From: Zerene cesonia
Taxonomy: Eukaryota > Arthropoda > Insecta > Lepidoptera > Pieridae
Reading direction: 5' to 3'
Length of the DNA stretch: 64,000 bases
Assembly (NCBI RefSeq): GCF_012273895.1
Contig: NC_052130.1
Coordinates: 434,001-498,000 of the forward strand
Each line of letters begins with the position of its first letter. Position 1 is the first letter of the stretch. Positions 24,807-36,954 of the stretch are shown piece by piece. The position numbers and the translations under genes were made by a program. Below the pieces are notes generated by a model. It worked only from the letters and a program-made list of their open reading frames with translations. It was not told the origin of the DNA and ran no database searches.

Positions 24807-25050
24807 ATTATTTAGTATCATCATCATCATCATCAGTCCATACATGTTTCCACTGCTGGGACACAGGCCTCCTATGAGGGTTCAGGCCATCATCCACCAC
24901 ATTCACCGTTTTAAGTAGTGGTGATGTTATCCACATGTGCAGATAAATTGAAAAATCAATTTGCACGCTCGCCCGGTCTCGAACCCCGACTTACCGATTT
25001 TGAAGTCCGAGGTTCTCACCACTGAGCCACCTCTGGTCATTATTTAGTAT
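24807..25050 (-). mobile_element. tRNA-headed SINE with 12-bp target-site duplication
   Basis: The element at 24819-25038 is flanked by perfect ATTATTTAGTAT repeats (24807-24818 and 25039-25050). Tail ATCATCATCATCATCAG, body ATGTGCAGATAAATTGAAAA, B-box-like GGTCTCGAACCCCGAC, A-box-like CCACTGAGCCACC. About 60 bp of the middle is deleted relative to the copy at 48389. Confidence 0.9.
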
Positions 25051-25494
25051 AGTAACACTAATTTAATAAACCTTGAGGGGGTTTTGTGGGTTATCAAAGT
25101 GTTAAAGGATAAGTAAAGATACAAAGATATTTTTAAACCTCCAAAGAACATAAAGTTTATTTAAACAATTAATATGCGTGAATACATATATTCTTATAAT
25201 ATTTTGCAAACAAATTAACGTTATTAACTGTATTTACTTATGACATGTTTTATCAGTTATTAATATATGAGCTATTTATTAATAGCAATAGGAATCCCTC
25301 AAGAATTATTTTGTATTTCGTCCATATATAATCACAGAACAAAATCTAAACACCGAAACATAATCAAATGGGTACGAAAGTTTATATATTTTGTTTTATC
25401 CTTATCCCAATAGTTGATATTTTGTTTAAGTTCTTGTACAGTGAGAATTATACCATCGCACACGTAAATGTGTTACATTTTCAGGTTTTTATCA

Positions 25495-25687
25495 TGACCG
25501 GAGGCCGTTTCCTTTTCCTCACCCTTCCAGGTCTATTCCTGCTTTCCAGTCATCCTTTATTATCCCTCCCTTACCCTTAAAGCATGTAGCGCATTCGCAG
25601 AGGCACTTTACCTCTGCGAATGTTAATGGGCAGTGGTGGTCGCTTACCATCCGGCAAACCACCAGCTCAATTGCCCGCTAAACATAA
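25495..25687 (+). mobile_element. retroposon copy, 5'-truncated
   Basis: CTTTTCCTCACCCTTCCAG, CTCTGCGAATGTTAATGGGC and GTCGCTTACCATCCGGC: the 3' two-thirds of the poly(A) retroposon family. Confidence 0.72.
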
Positions 25688-26092
25688 AAAGACAAACAAT
25701 TCGATTCATAAGTTCGATTTTATTTATGACCCATTTGTGATTAAAATATTATTTTATTTAATCACCAACAGAGAAGATTCTATGCAAGTTATTAATATAG
25801 TCAACAAAAACACTTCCGCGTGCATCGCAACGTTATTAGTTTTTATTCAGGCTATTAAGATAATTCTGGAAAATCATTATTATATACCATTATGTCGCTC
25901 ATTAGACTGACAATCAAGAGTTGATGCGTGTCAAAGTTAACTGCTTATGTGACATTTACTCTTGCTTACATTTCGTTTTTTCTTATCACGCAGTTCCGGG
26001 CCACTGGTATTAATTTAAAAAATAATTTATAAATGGTAGAATAGTAGTAATTGTTAATGACTATGCATTAATTGGAATGTAAAATTGATATT

Positions 26093-26247
26093 ATTTTGAA
26101 AGAGCATCTGCAGTTTCTTGCCGGCTCTTCTCTGTAGAAACTGCCTTCCGAACCGGTGGTAAATGTTATTACTGTGTAATATGACGAATCAAAAGTGCTT
26201 CTATAAGAAGTCTACTTGAGTGAATAAATGTTTGAGTTTGAGTTTGA
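26093..26247 (+). mobile_element. LINE 3' end (CR1-like tail)
   Basis: CGGCTCTTCTCTGTAGAAAC, GCCTTCCGAACCGGTGGTAA, AAAAGTGCTTCTATAAG, ending GAATAAATGTTTGAGTTTGA. This resembles the 3' ends of lepidopteran CR1-type LINEs with simple tandem tails. No coding part remains. Confidence 0.6.
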
Positions 26248-27455
26248 ACAATTACTGCTATTCTACCATTGAGAGAATCTGCTCAATTGAGTGTCACAGA
26301 TTATATATTAAAAGAAGTGCTAACTGCCCTCTTGTCTATGATGTACGTATTAGTCTAGAAAATTGTTGGACACTTTGAGATAAATATTTGAAAATATATC
26401 CAACAATTAATTACAACAATGCTAATCGTCAATTGATAATTTTTTAAATCCATTTGGACTTGTTTATTTAGCGTTTGAAATTATACATGCTATTTTTTAT
26501 AATATAAACGATAGTTATACATTAAATATATTAATGTATATAAAAAGTTAGATGCTATAATAGACGATCTATTACCAATATAAAATATTTTGTTATCTGT
26601 AATCGCAGACTATAAGTCTATATTAAATAGATAGAACAAATACATTGATATGATTGCAATTGTTTTGCAAACAACATCGGCCTTGCGTGTGCAGTGAACG
26701 AGGCTCGCGTCTGTGTGCGTGCGGTGCGCTCGCGCAACATTAGCGTTTTAGCGGATTGCAATTCAAACTTAGAATTAAGACTTAACGGGTGTAATACTCA
26801 ATTTATTATAAATGTTTATCCTTGTTTCGAACACGTTCATATTTCTGTTGTAACAATTCAACACACCTGATGGTTTTAATATTGAGTTCTCAATATAACG
26901 TTATCTTTATATCAGAGGATGATCTATTACAGAGTTATGTTATGAGAAAATTCTTCGTCACTATAGCTTGCTTTGTTATATAGGAGCGTCATAGTTGTAA
27001 AATCATTTAATTATTATGTTTTTTCTTTCACATGGGAAATACCATAAACGGGAAAGAGACAGCCGTGATTAAATAAATAAAGCTCATGTCATTTTAATTT
27101 GTATGTATGTTCATCTTTAGAGTACAGTTATAACATCAAAAGTAAATTATCGTTATTACTTATGACCGTACTGAATTATAAAGTTAATCTTTGGGTTAAG
27201 CTGATAAATGCGTAGTTAGTGTTATGATGGGTGACCGTTGAGTGGAATTTAAAGTGCCTCTATAAAAAAATCTGTCTGAGTTATTTTTAAGCGACACTCG
27301 TTGTTACCAGTTAAAGGTTTTCGGCTGATTTTATGGGCTGTGATGACTGGTCGACCTCTAACTATTTGATAAAAGATTGATTTTAATGAGCGATGTTTAT
27401 TGAAGTGTATTTAATTACTGGAGTTATATGTATCGTTTAGTGAGATCCTGCGGCT

Positions 27456-27520
27456 TTATATGTATAATAATATCTATTACTACTCCGAATTAACGCGTGC
27501 GAAGCCGCGGGAAAAGCTGG
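27456..27520 (+). mobile_element. Helitron family C, 3' fragment
   Basis: TACTCCGAATTAACGCGTGC, GAAGCCGCGGGAAAAGCTGG: the 3' end of family C with CTAG mutated to CTGG. Confidence 0.6.
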
Positions 27521-28387
27521 TAAGGAAAAAGAAATATCAATATTACTTTATAACGTAATGATCCTTGACAGTATCGTATCATCAATGGCACTCGCCACGT
27601 AACGAGAGGATGTTGTATAAGCCTCCATCTTGCGTTACGTGTACACTGGTTTCAAAACCACTGCAGTGCAAGTGTGATTGAAGAGTAATTAGCTGAGGTC
27701 CCGGGTTCGATTCCTGCAAAAACAAGATGAGGCAAGGCTAACTAGTTTTGTGGGTGTAATTAATGGAAAACTCAATTGTGTCTGATATATGTTTCAATTA
27801 GGCACGTGGCTTCCGCGTTCGACATAGTTATATGAATCAGATTGTACTACGTTTTCCTATTTAAAACAAAATAAATGTACGTACTAATGCATAATTGAAA
27901 TGATTAGGAAAATTGATTCGAAATATTAAAGCGAATTTTTGAAAGTTTCGCTTTTAACACTTTCGATTTGACAAAAATAAAAGTTTATAGAAAAGACTTC
28001 AACGCGCTCGCGCATCCGTGTGACACTTAACTTCAGGAGAAATTATTTCCAGCTTATTTTTGACGTTCATTGAATCTTCTATTGAACATTGTATGAATTA
28101 AACGGTTTAATAGTACAGTTATAATTAATCGCACACTTCGCTAATCATAACGGGACGAGTCCGCAAAACGTACCAAGAGTGTAAGCAATATTTTGTAGAT
28201 TTATCTATACTTAAAAGTTAAAGTTGAAGCTTTAAATTTTTAACTTATATGCATACAATGAAGAAGACTACTGTTACTCTCAAATTAATTATATACCATA
28301 ATGTTGCATTGTTTTATACATTATACGGTTATTATATGTTAAAAGAGTAAAAATATTCATAAAGGAATATTAACAAGTTCTAACTAG

Positions 28388-28545
28388 TTTTCCGCCTGTG
28401 GTTTCGCTCGCGTAGTCAAAGTAAAACCCCCAAGGTTCTCGAAGATAAAACTTATTTTATTGACCTTTTTTAGGTCTAAAATTATCTTATTAACTTTCAT
28501 CCATATCGGTTCATTGGATAAGGCGTAAAGAAGAGACAGACAGAT
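28388..28545 (-). mobile_element. Helitron-like element, divergent
   Basis: Starts AACTAGTTTTCCGCCTGTGG with TTTCGCTCGCG, the usual inverted 3' end, followed by TTCATCCATATCGGTTCA. It abuts the family A copy at 28555. Confidence 0.5.
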
Positions 28546-28554
28546 AGAGTAATA

Positions 28555-28753
28555 CTAGCTGCGCCCCGCGGTTTCACCCGCTTAAGTCCTTATCCCGTAG
28601 GAATAACGGGATAAACGGTTGCCTATATGTCATTCCAGTTGTCCAGCTGTCTTCGTACCAAATTCATTGCAATCGGTTCTGTAGTTTTTGCGTGAAAGAG
28701 CAACAAACACACACACATCCTTACAAACTTTCGCATTTATAATATTAGTAGGA
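28555..28753 (-). mobile_element. short non-autonomous Helitron, family A
   Basis: CTAGCTGCGCCCCGCGG to ATATTAGTAGGA, full length, with GTCTTCGTACCAAATTCATT and AACACACACACATCC inside. Confidence 0.88.
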
Positions 28754-28978
28754 TTCACGTCAATATTATCAGAGATAAAACATTAAAATTCAGATGTTTG
28801 TGAACGCATTTAGGAAACAAAGTAATTTGGCCCGGTTATAACGCAATGCTCTCGACTTTAGTTGAGACGAAACAGGTTTGTCTGTATCCGCGTATATTCG
28901 TTACTGGGGAACCCCGAGTGAAAGTATTGATTGCTTGCTCAATCTGTTACAATCATAAGGATATCAATGTATTTTTAA

Positions 28979-29110
28979 CTAGCTGTTCGCCCCGGTTTTG
29001 TAGATACATATATAGCCTATGTCACGGAGTGAAGTTGCAGCGTTCTTATGGTGAAAGAATTTTTGAAATCGGTGCATTGGTTTTGAGTTTATCCATTACA
29101 AAAAAACATA
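28979..29110 (-). mobile_element. Helitron-like element, family D type
   Basis: CTAGCTGTTCGCCCCGG, ATATATAGCCTATGTCACGG, GGTGAAAGAATTTTTGAAAT; similar to 59618-59775. The 98-codon frame at 28846-29142 runs through it and is rejected as a gene. Confidence 0.6.
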
Positions 29111-29291
29111 AAAAAAATCTTTCTCTTTATAAACCAGTGTAGATAATTTAAACCAAATACTATCCTTAAGTACATTTAAAAATCTTGTAACTCTATAATA
29201 TATGTTTGTAGCCAGTCATGCCACAACAGATGAACGGATTTAGATGCAATTTGATGCAGATATAGATTAGAAACTGTACTTACATAAGTAT

Positions 29292-29350
29292 CAGGTGATC
29301 GCTCACCATCAGGCGAACCACAAGCTCAGCTGCTCGCTTTAATATAAAAA
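29292..29350 (+). mobile_element. retroposon 3'-end fragment
   Basis: GGTGATCGCTCACCATCAGG, CGAACCACAAGCTCAGC, then ATATAAAAAAA. Confidence 0.6.
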
Positions 29351-29842
29351 AACTGGTTTACTGTAAAATTTGTTCCTTGTAAGAAATTTATTTTTTCAAC
29401 TAGTGGTCTATTCCGTCTTTGCTTGTGGTAAATATGTAGTCTATAGCACTCAAGAATCATGTACACATTCAATGGTTAAAAAATTTTTGAAATCGGTCAA
29501 GTAGTTTGTGAGATTAACGCGTTCAAACAAAATCTACAGCTATATGTTATTAATAATTAAACTAAGATATATAAGCAGGTAATGCAATCACAAATACTCA
29601 AGAATAATGGTCACACATATTTGCAACATTTTTAACAAAAAATCTAAGCCCCCATCACATTGACAAAACCAGAATAATTAATAAATGCACCACACGGGAG
29701 ACCTTTCAAATAAAAAAGTCATCAAAATCGGTTTCTCCTATTCAATAGTTTTTTAATAATAACAAATAGAATTAACGAACACAAACACAGCGAATTGAGT
29801 AGCTTTCCTTTTTTAAAGTCGGTTGAAAGCGTAGATGCTATT

Positions 29843-29872
29843 ACAACAGGTGAACACTTGTTCACCTGTTGT
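29843..29872. repeat. perfect 30-bp palindrome
   Basis: ACAACAGGTGAACA, CT, TGTTCACCTGTTGT: 14-bp perfect arms with a 2-nt centre. It lies just after the end of a repeat of the AAAGTCGGTTG type. Each arm contains a CAGGTG E-box. Confidence 0.92.
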
Positions 29873-30185
29873 TATTGCATATCCATACCATGGAAGTCTG
29901 ACGATATAAGAACCGGTAATCATGCACCTAATTACAATATAATAATATAAACTTTTAGCGGGGAGTATGAATACTTGTCAATTGCATATAAAATATTCAT
30001 GTTTTTATTTATTTATTTACACGCTCCATATAGCAAATGCTAGTTATTATTAACCGATTTAGTTTATGGATTTAAGTTTTGAAATACAATCATTTTATTA
30101 ATATCATAATGTGTATCAACGCATACCGACAAAGAATTATAACAAACAACTGTACAAAAAAAAATCGGATTTTATACATAAAAAA

Positions 30186-30374
30186 CTAGCTTTTGCCTCG
30201 CGTTACATTTGAAGTAGTTTAATAGATGTTATCATTCATGTAAACCTTCCTCTTGAATGACTCTCTCTATTAAAAAAACCATCAAAAACCATTGCGCAGT
30301 TAAAAATGTTTAAGCATACATAGAGACATAGTGACAGAAACGACGACGAGACGTGGCTTTATTTCATATATAGT
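30186..30374 (-). mobile_element. short non-autonomous Helitron, family C
   Basis: CTAGCTTTTGCCTCGCG start, GTAAACCTTCCTCTTGAATG, ACATAGAGACATAGTGACAG. Confidence 0.68.
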
Positions 30375-30957
30375 AATACATAAACAATTTTTTATACATC
30401 TTAATTAATAAGAACAAATTGTCATGTAAGCACTTCGATTGTATCAAAGCGAGCCTTGGCGAGCTGCATTGTTCAGGCGTTCCCAGGCTTTTCGCTGGGA
30501 CACATAAAACAATACTATTGTGGATTTTTCACATGTCATCTTCTTCCTTGTGTGTGACATAAATTGGTAAAACCGTACGTTATTGAATTAAATCCACTCA
30601 TCTATCTAAACTAATATTATAAAGAGAAAACGGAAGTGTTTTTATCTGTATGTCCGTAATGTTTGCACACACAAGTTACTAGAGGGAAAAAAACACTCGT
30701 TTTCCATTAAATCATTAAGTGACATGAGTCATATATGTACCACGAGCGAAGACGGGGCGTATTTCTAGTTGTTGGTATAAAACTGAAAATTATGCATTGC
30801 TTAAAACCGAAGATGAATTGTAGATATGGTACTGGATGCGACTGATTCACAATTTTATGTATTTTAATGAAGTAATCAATTTATATATATAACAATTTTG
30901 TACCACTGTCATTGATATTTAACCATTGCAATAGTAAATGAATGATTATCTTCTATG

Positions 30958-31141
30958 GTTTCGGGGGCGATAAATCGATCTAGCTAGGAATCTTTTTTAG
31001 AAAATGTCATATTCGTATTTTATTCGTGTTTTATCAACTTAAACTTACTTTTTTAACAAATAGGAGGCGTCCCAATTTATTATGACTCTTCCTGACATCT
31101 ATTGACGAATAATAATACTTAAATATAATTTCCAAAAAACA
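30958..31141 (+). mobile_element. Helitron-like element, family B (partial)
   Basis: ATCGATCTAGCTAGGAATC, GAAAATGTCATATTCG, CTTCCTGACATCTATTG and CGAATAATAATACTTAAATA match 58040-58200 almost base for base. The block is also related to 13960-14100 in the other orientation. Confidence 0.65.
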
Positions 31142-31609
31142 CAATTTAGAAAAAAAAAAAAAATACCGAGCAAAGCTCTCTCATCCAGGTACATATGGCC
31201 GCCCAATGCATTGTATTATTTCTTTTTGATCCCATATTATTTTTAAGTTTTCTTCTTTGTTCATTGTTCTTGAAGAGTAAAATAAAAAGAGATAAATAAT
31301 AATAGCCTTCCTCGATAAATAGACTATTCAACCCAAAAATGATTAATCAATTCGAAAAAGAACTTCCTGAGATTAACGTGTACAAACAAATTCTTCAGCT
31401 TTATTTGTACAGATTAGCGCCAACGATCTGCGTCATGTAACGAGATGACAAAAAACAACCTCTAACCTTTATGCATTACGTTTACTTATCTGTTATTATT
31501 TCACAGAATAGTATGCGTCGATAATGACGCAGTCGGTTATGTTGAATTTGTTACATAATAATAAATTAATTGATATATGTTTTATATTAATCGAATCTAG
31601 ATTAAGGAA

Positions 31610-31807
31610 TCACTACATAGTACAAAACAAAGTCACTGTTACTATCTATGTCCCTGTGTATGCTTAGATCTTTAAAACTACGCAAACTAACTAACTAATA
31701 CTAACTTTTTTAATAGATAGAGTGATTCAAGAGGAAGGTTTATATGTATAATAACATCCATTAAACTACTCCGAATTAACGCGTGCGAAGCAGCGGGCAA
31801 AAGCTAG
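31610..31807 (+). mobile_element. short non-autonomous Helitron, family C
   Basis: TCACTACATAGTACAAAACA start, GTGATTCAAGAGGAAGGTTT, GAATTAACGCGTGCGAAGC, GCGGGCAAAAGCTAG end. Confidence 0.8.
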
Positions 31808-32719
31808 TATTTTATAAATCAACGTCTCAGAAATGAAAGAGCTCTCATTTCAGCTGTTTTGTTTTTTGCTTTGTCACTCAAGAACTCCGTGGGTTGTCAT
31901 TGACATGATTATTTTTGTTTTTAATAGGAAATCTCTTATTTGGTCCTGTTTTAGAATTTAGTATCGTCTCCCCAGGTCGGTGATAATTTTTATAGAAAAT
32001 AATTATTTATTAATTCGATGTCAGTTAGAAATCCTTCACGTCACTCGTGTTAAATCTGTATGTACATACATTACGATAAACTAATAATGAACTAAGTTCT
32101 AATATATTGCACAAGCATGAGCGTGAACACAAATGGATATGAAATATGACGAAAAATAATGAAAATGTTTATTTCGCGGCTTTGAACCTTTAGAGCCTAA
32201 ACTTAGTCTTTAGTAATTAGTATCTAAACTAAGTCTTTAGTCAAATAACTTATGTTTACTACTGACTTTAAAGGAGGCTTGACAAGCAGTTGGCGTCCCG
32301 TGGCCTCAACAATGACTACAACAACGAGGCAAGTTAACGACGCACTTTAGAGAGTATCTAAAGATAATATGAACACTAGGCCAAATGGCCATATAAGGGT
32401 TTTCCTTAAAAACGCAAATGTGTGGTCTAACATCGCCTTGTACAGGAAACGAAGCAAATATCTGCTTAAGGTGTTCACAGCCTTCGCGGCTGAGGCCACG
32501 TCAAGTTCAAATATTGTGTAAATAGTTGCCAATCGACGCCATATTTGATTTACAAAATCAAAAAGTTAAGTGAACTTGAAATGAGATTTCATTGAAGCGT
32601 TAACCGATTTGCACTTTCATATTACTTGTTAACCTCCGTTCTCAATAAACAAAAAAAAAATCCTGCATCTTTAAAACTATTTAAAAGCGATAAATCATAA
32701 TAGATATAAATCACAAATC

Positions 32720-32869
32720 ACGTTATTTGACCGCGATGGACTCCTAAATACTCAACCAACAGATCTTTTAATCAAACTTGCGCACCATGTACAATTTGAT
32801 CCAACCATTATATTTCATACGAATTGCGACATAAAAGTTTACCCGGGCGGAGACGGAGCGTGCATCTAG
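32720..32869 (-). mobile_element. repeat of the CCGCGATGGACT family
   Basis: ACCGCGATGGACT, CAATTTGATCCAACC and CCGGGCGGAGACGGAGCGTG also occur in the copy at 57875-58261. The right end CATCTAG matches a Helitron-type terminus, so the strand could be +. Confidence 0.5.
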
Positions 32870-34060
32870 TAGTTTTTTATAATTACTATACATCTATTTG
32901 AAGTCGTTGACAGCCTAGTCTAAAGTCTGTATGAAACTTACACATATTTGCACACAATATCAAAATTTATCCAATGTCTTTTATCTAGTTGCAAGATGGT
33001 TTATACACACATATGTTATCACATATCGGCACGTGTTGCCAGTCGCGTGCCAGGCCGTAGTGCATACAAATTACGCAGGCTGGCAAGGTCGGTTGGGAAA
33101 ATCGAAACTTCATAGTGATTATATAGATAGTGTGATGGAATGGTGGTATAGCTAGTGACTTTAATTTAAACTGTCTATACGAAAGATTGTTTATTTCATT
33201 TATACGATATATATACAAACTTTAAAATTTTATATCTGTATACATAAAGTGCCTACAAAACTGCCTATATAGGTTTAAAATTATATTAAACTGTAATTGT
33301 ATTAGAATGAATTGCTCTATAAAATGTATGCTTAGAAAATAAAGTTGTAATTATCTCAATTCATAGACCGATTTTTAAACCACAATAAATATAAAAGTGA
33401 ATTCAACTCTATAGTCCTTGCCACGTCCAGGTATAATAATAGTATTTAATTGCGTATAGTAACATACAGCTAATAAACCGATCGTTTGTCCGTGTTAATA
33501 ATTCATAAAGCCTTTATAAGCATATTATTTAGAGCAAGACGCGGGCCGGTCCAACCAGTAAGACTATACTGTGCAATAAGCAATTTGTGTGATCGTATGA
33601 TTCTAATAGGCGTACAGGTCACCCTACATTCATGTATTTCTTCATACGAATGGTATTTAAGTATAATTTAGTTTGTCTGTCCGTCAGTTTGCGTCAAGTC
33701 TGTATACTTTTGAAGCGTTAGCGATTGCTTTGTAAGTGACAAGCTAAGTAAATGTTAAATGAGCATAAAAATCTCGTTTCACAACGTTTGTCGCCTCTAA
33801 AATATTTGACCGGTCTAGACGAAATCGTGAAAATTGTGTGTAATTTGATCTAACTCGTGGCAGAGGATAATATATTCGTTTAAAAAAGTTAAGAAAAGAT
33901 GCTTCAAGCGCAGTTAAGACAGGCTGAATATTCGTTTATGTAAATTTCAATTAAATTATGTTTACACACTGTAGTGTATTTATTTTGACGTTTAATCAAA
34001 ATGTAAAATTTATTTCAACCGGCTAGTAAGGAATTGAATATAATAGATATCAAAGGACTC

Positions 34061-34088
34061 GCACCAACGTTGGCTCCAACGTTGGTGC
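34061..34088. repeat. perfect 28-bp palindrome made of two CCAACGTTGG cores
   Basis: GCACCAACGTTGG, CT, CCAACGTTGGTGC. Each arm contains the self-complementary CCAACGTTGG, so both local and long hairpins are possible. Confidence 0.92.
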
Positions 34089-35287
34089 ACAGGTTGGGCC
34101 AACATGGAAAGGTTAGCTTATATAAGACTTTCAGTTTGACATACTTACCTAGATTCTGCACATGGCTGACATTTTGTGTGTCAGACAAGTTTTTGCCACA
34201 AACAAGAATAGTTAAGAAACAATAATGTGGTCGAATTCAGTTGATAAACAGTGTTTTTTATTGTGCGAGTTTGTTATTAGAGAAATCGCGACATAAGCTA
34301 TGTAATAGGAACCAGTTTGCTGTTACATACGACCGACAAAAATAGTGTGATTTCAGAATTCGTGTGCAGTTGTTCTGTTCTGTTTAGTAATAGTTACTGA
34401 ATGTGTATGCGGATTTGTATGTATGGGATATTGTTGGAATGGCTGAGTTGTAGGAATATTTTCTAGGTCATGTCGAAGTCAGATATTTTGCTCATTGTTT
34501 ATTTACTAGTTTATAACAATTGGTCATTCAATTTTTATAAGTTTATTTAAATTTCTTAGTATAATATGTGTCTTTTGTTTAATTCAACGATTCGTAAAGA
34601 TCAATTTATTGTACGTACGTTTTATTACAATAGGTGATAATTTCCATTTTTAACTGCAAATTAATAGTATAGATATTCGGTTTTTCCTGATATGTAATAG
34701 TTTTTTTTAAGTTTTATTTAATATTAATAACTAAAACCATGAGGATTTTGTAATTACTACTATTAATAATTGTCTTAATTGAGTACAACAAAATCTTTTT
34801 TATGAAGTTTAGTATATTTTTGTATAGCTTAATATATGTTAGTCGAAGACCCGTGCCGGTTGACTGGGGAAGATTCATTTCACATCGTATATTTTCTTTA
34901 AATAAATTTGTAATAGACCTATAAAACAAGAGCTTAATTTAGTCTCCACCGAGGATCAAATCTAGTATTTTATATCGTACTAACACAGCGTCCATATATT
35001 CATCTCATTAAAAAATATATTCAATAGGAAATCTATGATAGGCCGGACGGCCACAATAATATGATGCAATAAATTACATCATTGGTAATTTAGAAGAGGC
35101 AAACTGGGTCATGAACCCGCTTCCGTTAGAAAGCAATTACTTATAATCGATCTGTATGCTTATCTGTTGCTAAATATTATAGAAATTAATTTTGCAATTT
35201 GAAAGTTACGACTCAAGAATCGTCTTTTAGTGTTAAGAATTTAATTTTTTATTTGATTTTTAGTTTTATAGAATTGAAATGCTTTAT

Positions 35288-35453
35288 ATTATAATATTAT
35301 AAAGCTAAAGAGTTTGCTTGTTTGTTTGTTTGAACGCACTTATCTCAGGAACTACTGGTCCGATTTGAAAAATTATTTCAATGTTAGATAGCCCATTTAT
35401 TGAGGAAGGCTATAGGCTATATATGTACGGTCGAAGCCGGGGCGGACAATTAG
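35288..35453 (+). mobile_element. Helitron-like element, family D
   Basis: ATAATATTATAAAGCTAAAG, GTTTGTTTGAACGCACTTAT, AGGAACTACTGGTCCGATT, GAAGCCGGGGCGGACAATTAG end. Same family as 36571, 51243 and 58818. Confidence 0.72.
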
Positions 35454-36570
35454 TACCATATAAAATCAATGTTTTCTTTGTATAATCTATTTATACACAA
35501 TTAAATTGAAAAATTGAAATTTACAAACGTCTCGAAAATATAATAAGTTTTGTTTATACGATATTTTTTACAAGAAGGAAATATTTTTCTAGACAGTATA
35601 CAACATACAACAGATAATAAAATGGCGATTCATAATAAATGAAAAATCATTGGATCTAGGTAGTGTGCTATTATATTATCTGTGGCGAGTGATTCTGTAC
35701 AAAACACGTCTCTCAGGTAATTCCGTATTGTGTAATATACAAGGCTAATATTGGTTTATACTTGGCACATTGAATATACGATATATGCTAACATTCATGT
35801 GTGATAATATATAGGTATATATGTATAAGTGGAGTCACGTGTATTACCTTGTATGGGCGGATGCTTATATGCTGTTGTTTTTTTGTTTTTTTCTTTTTAA
35901 GCATATGAGACTAACATACTTTCAATCAACTTAGAAAGGAGGTTCTCAAGTCGACTGTATCTTTTGGGTTTGTAGCCACATAAGTTTCATTGGCTGAACC
36001 GATTTTGATGGTCCTTTTTTTATTCGAAGGTAAACTCCCATGTGGGCCAATTTTTATTTGGTCTAGTTCTGACGAGTTGACGGCGGTTTAGATTTTTGTT
36101 TTTAACAATTATGTTTAAACAGTCCAAGGAAGAAAATAATTATAATTAAACGGTACATCCAATTTCTCTATAACACAATTAGGGTATAACTAAAGTATAC
36201 TAGAAAAATTTAATAGCCAGTCATCATTCTTTTCATAACTCAGTTAATATTAAACATCACACAGCTAGATGGTAATACTAAATATATGAGCAAACATGTA
36301 ACACGTAACAGTAATTCAAAGTAAACAACAATTCAATGAATTCTCAAGTCGTTGGAATATCCTTAAGTTATACGCCATGATGTGAGTCGGTCAAACACAT
36401 CATTCATTATCTATTGGAAATAACGTGTATATATTGTGGTATTTAACGAGTACGAGGTAGGCAATTTCATAAAACGTTTGTTTATTCCCAACATTAACAT
36501 GTTTTTCATTGATGCCTCAACTATTTGTCGTAACGAGATGATGTATGACAGAAATCTAACGTCGATAGAT

Positions 36571-36710
36571 CTATGCTAATATAAAGCTGGGAAGTTCGTT
36601 TGTTGAACGCGTCAATCTTAGGAAATACTGGTCCAATTTGAAAATTTATTTCCGTATTTGATAGACCATTTATTGAGGTGGCCACGGGCGAAGCCGGGGT
36701 GGGCCGTTAG
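36571..36710 (+). mobile_element. Helitron-like element, family D
   Basis: CTATGCTAATATAAAGCTGG, GGAAATACTGGTCCAATTTG, GAAGCCGGGGTGGGCCGTTAG. Confidence 0.7.
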
Positions 36711-36754
36711 TATAGGATAGAGAAATATATTTAAACAAACTATAATTATTTATT

Positions 36755-36954
36755 ACTGGACGCTTGGACCGGCTCCGCCCGAATATCAATATCCCCAGGG
36801 AGCATTTTATTGTGATAAAAATTATCCTATCACCTAAGTCAGCATATACTCTATCTGTATACCAAATTTCATTAAAATCCATTCAGTAGTGTCAGCGTGA
36901 TTGACGGACAAACATCCATACAAATAAACTTTCACATTTATAGTATTAGTGTGA
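36755..36954 (-). mobile_element. Helitron-like element, divergent
   Basis: GGACCGGCTCCGCCCGAATA, CCAAATTTCATTAAAATCCA, TTCACATTTATAGTATTAGT. The general plan matches family A but the body differs. Confidence 0.5.

Noticed and set aside
27690..27720. tRNA-like B-box GGTTCGATTCC
   Set aside because: No cloverleaf can be drawn around it; more likely the head of a degenerate SINE.
28846..29142. 98-codon + strand open frame
   Set aside because: It crosses a Helitron-type end and has no domain, no splice-site context and no coding-like composition.
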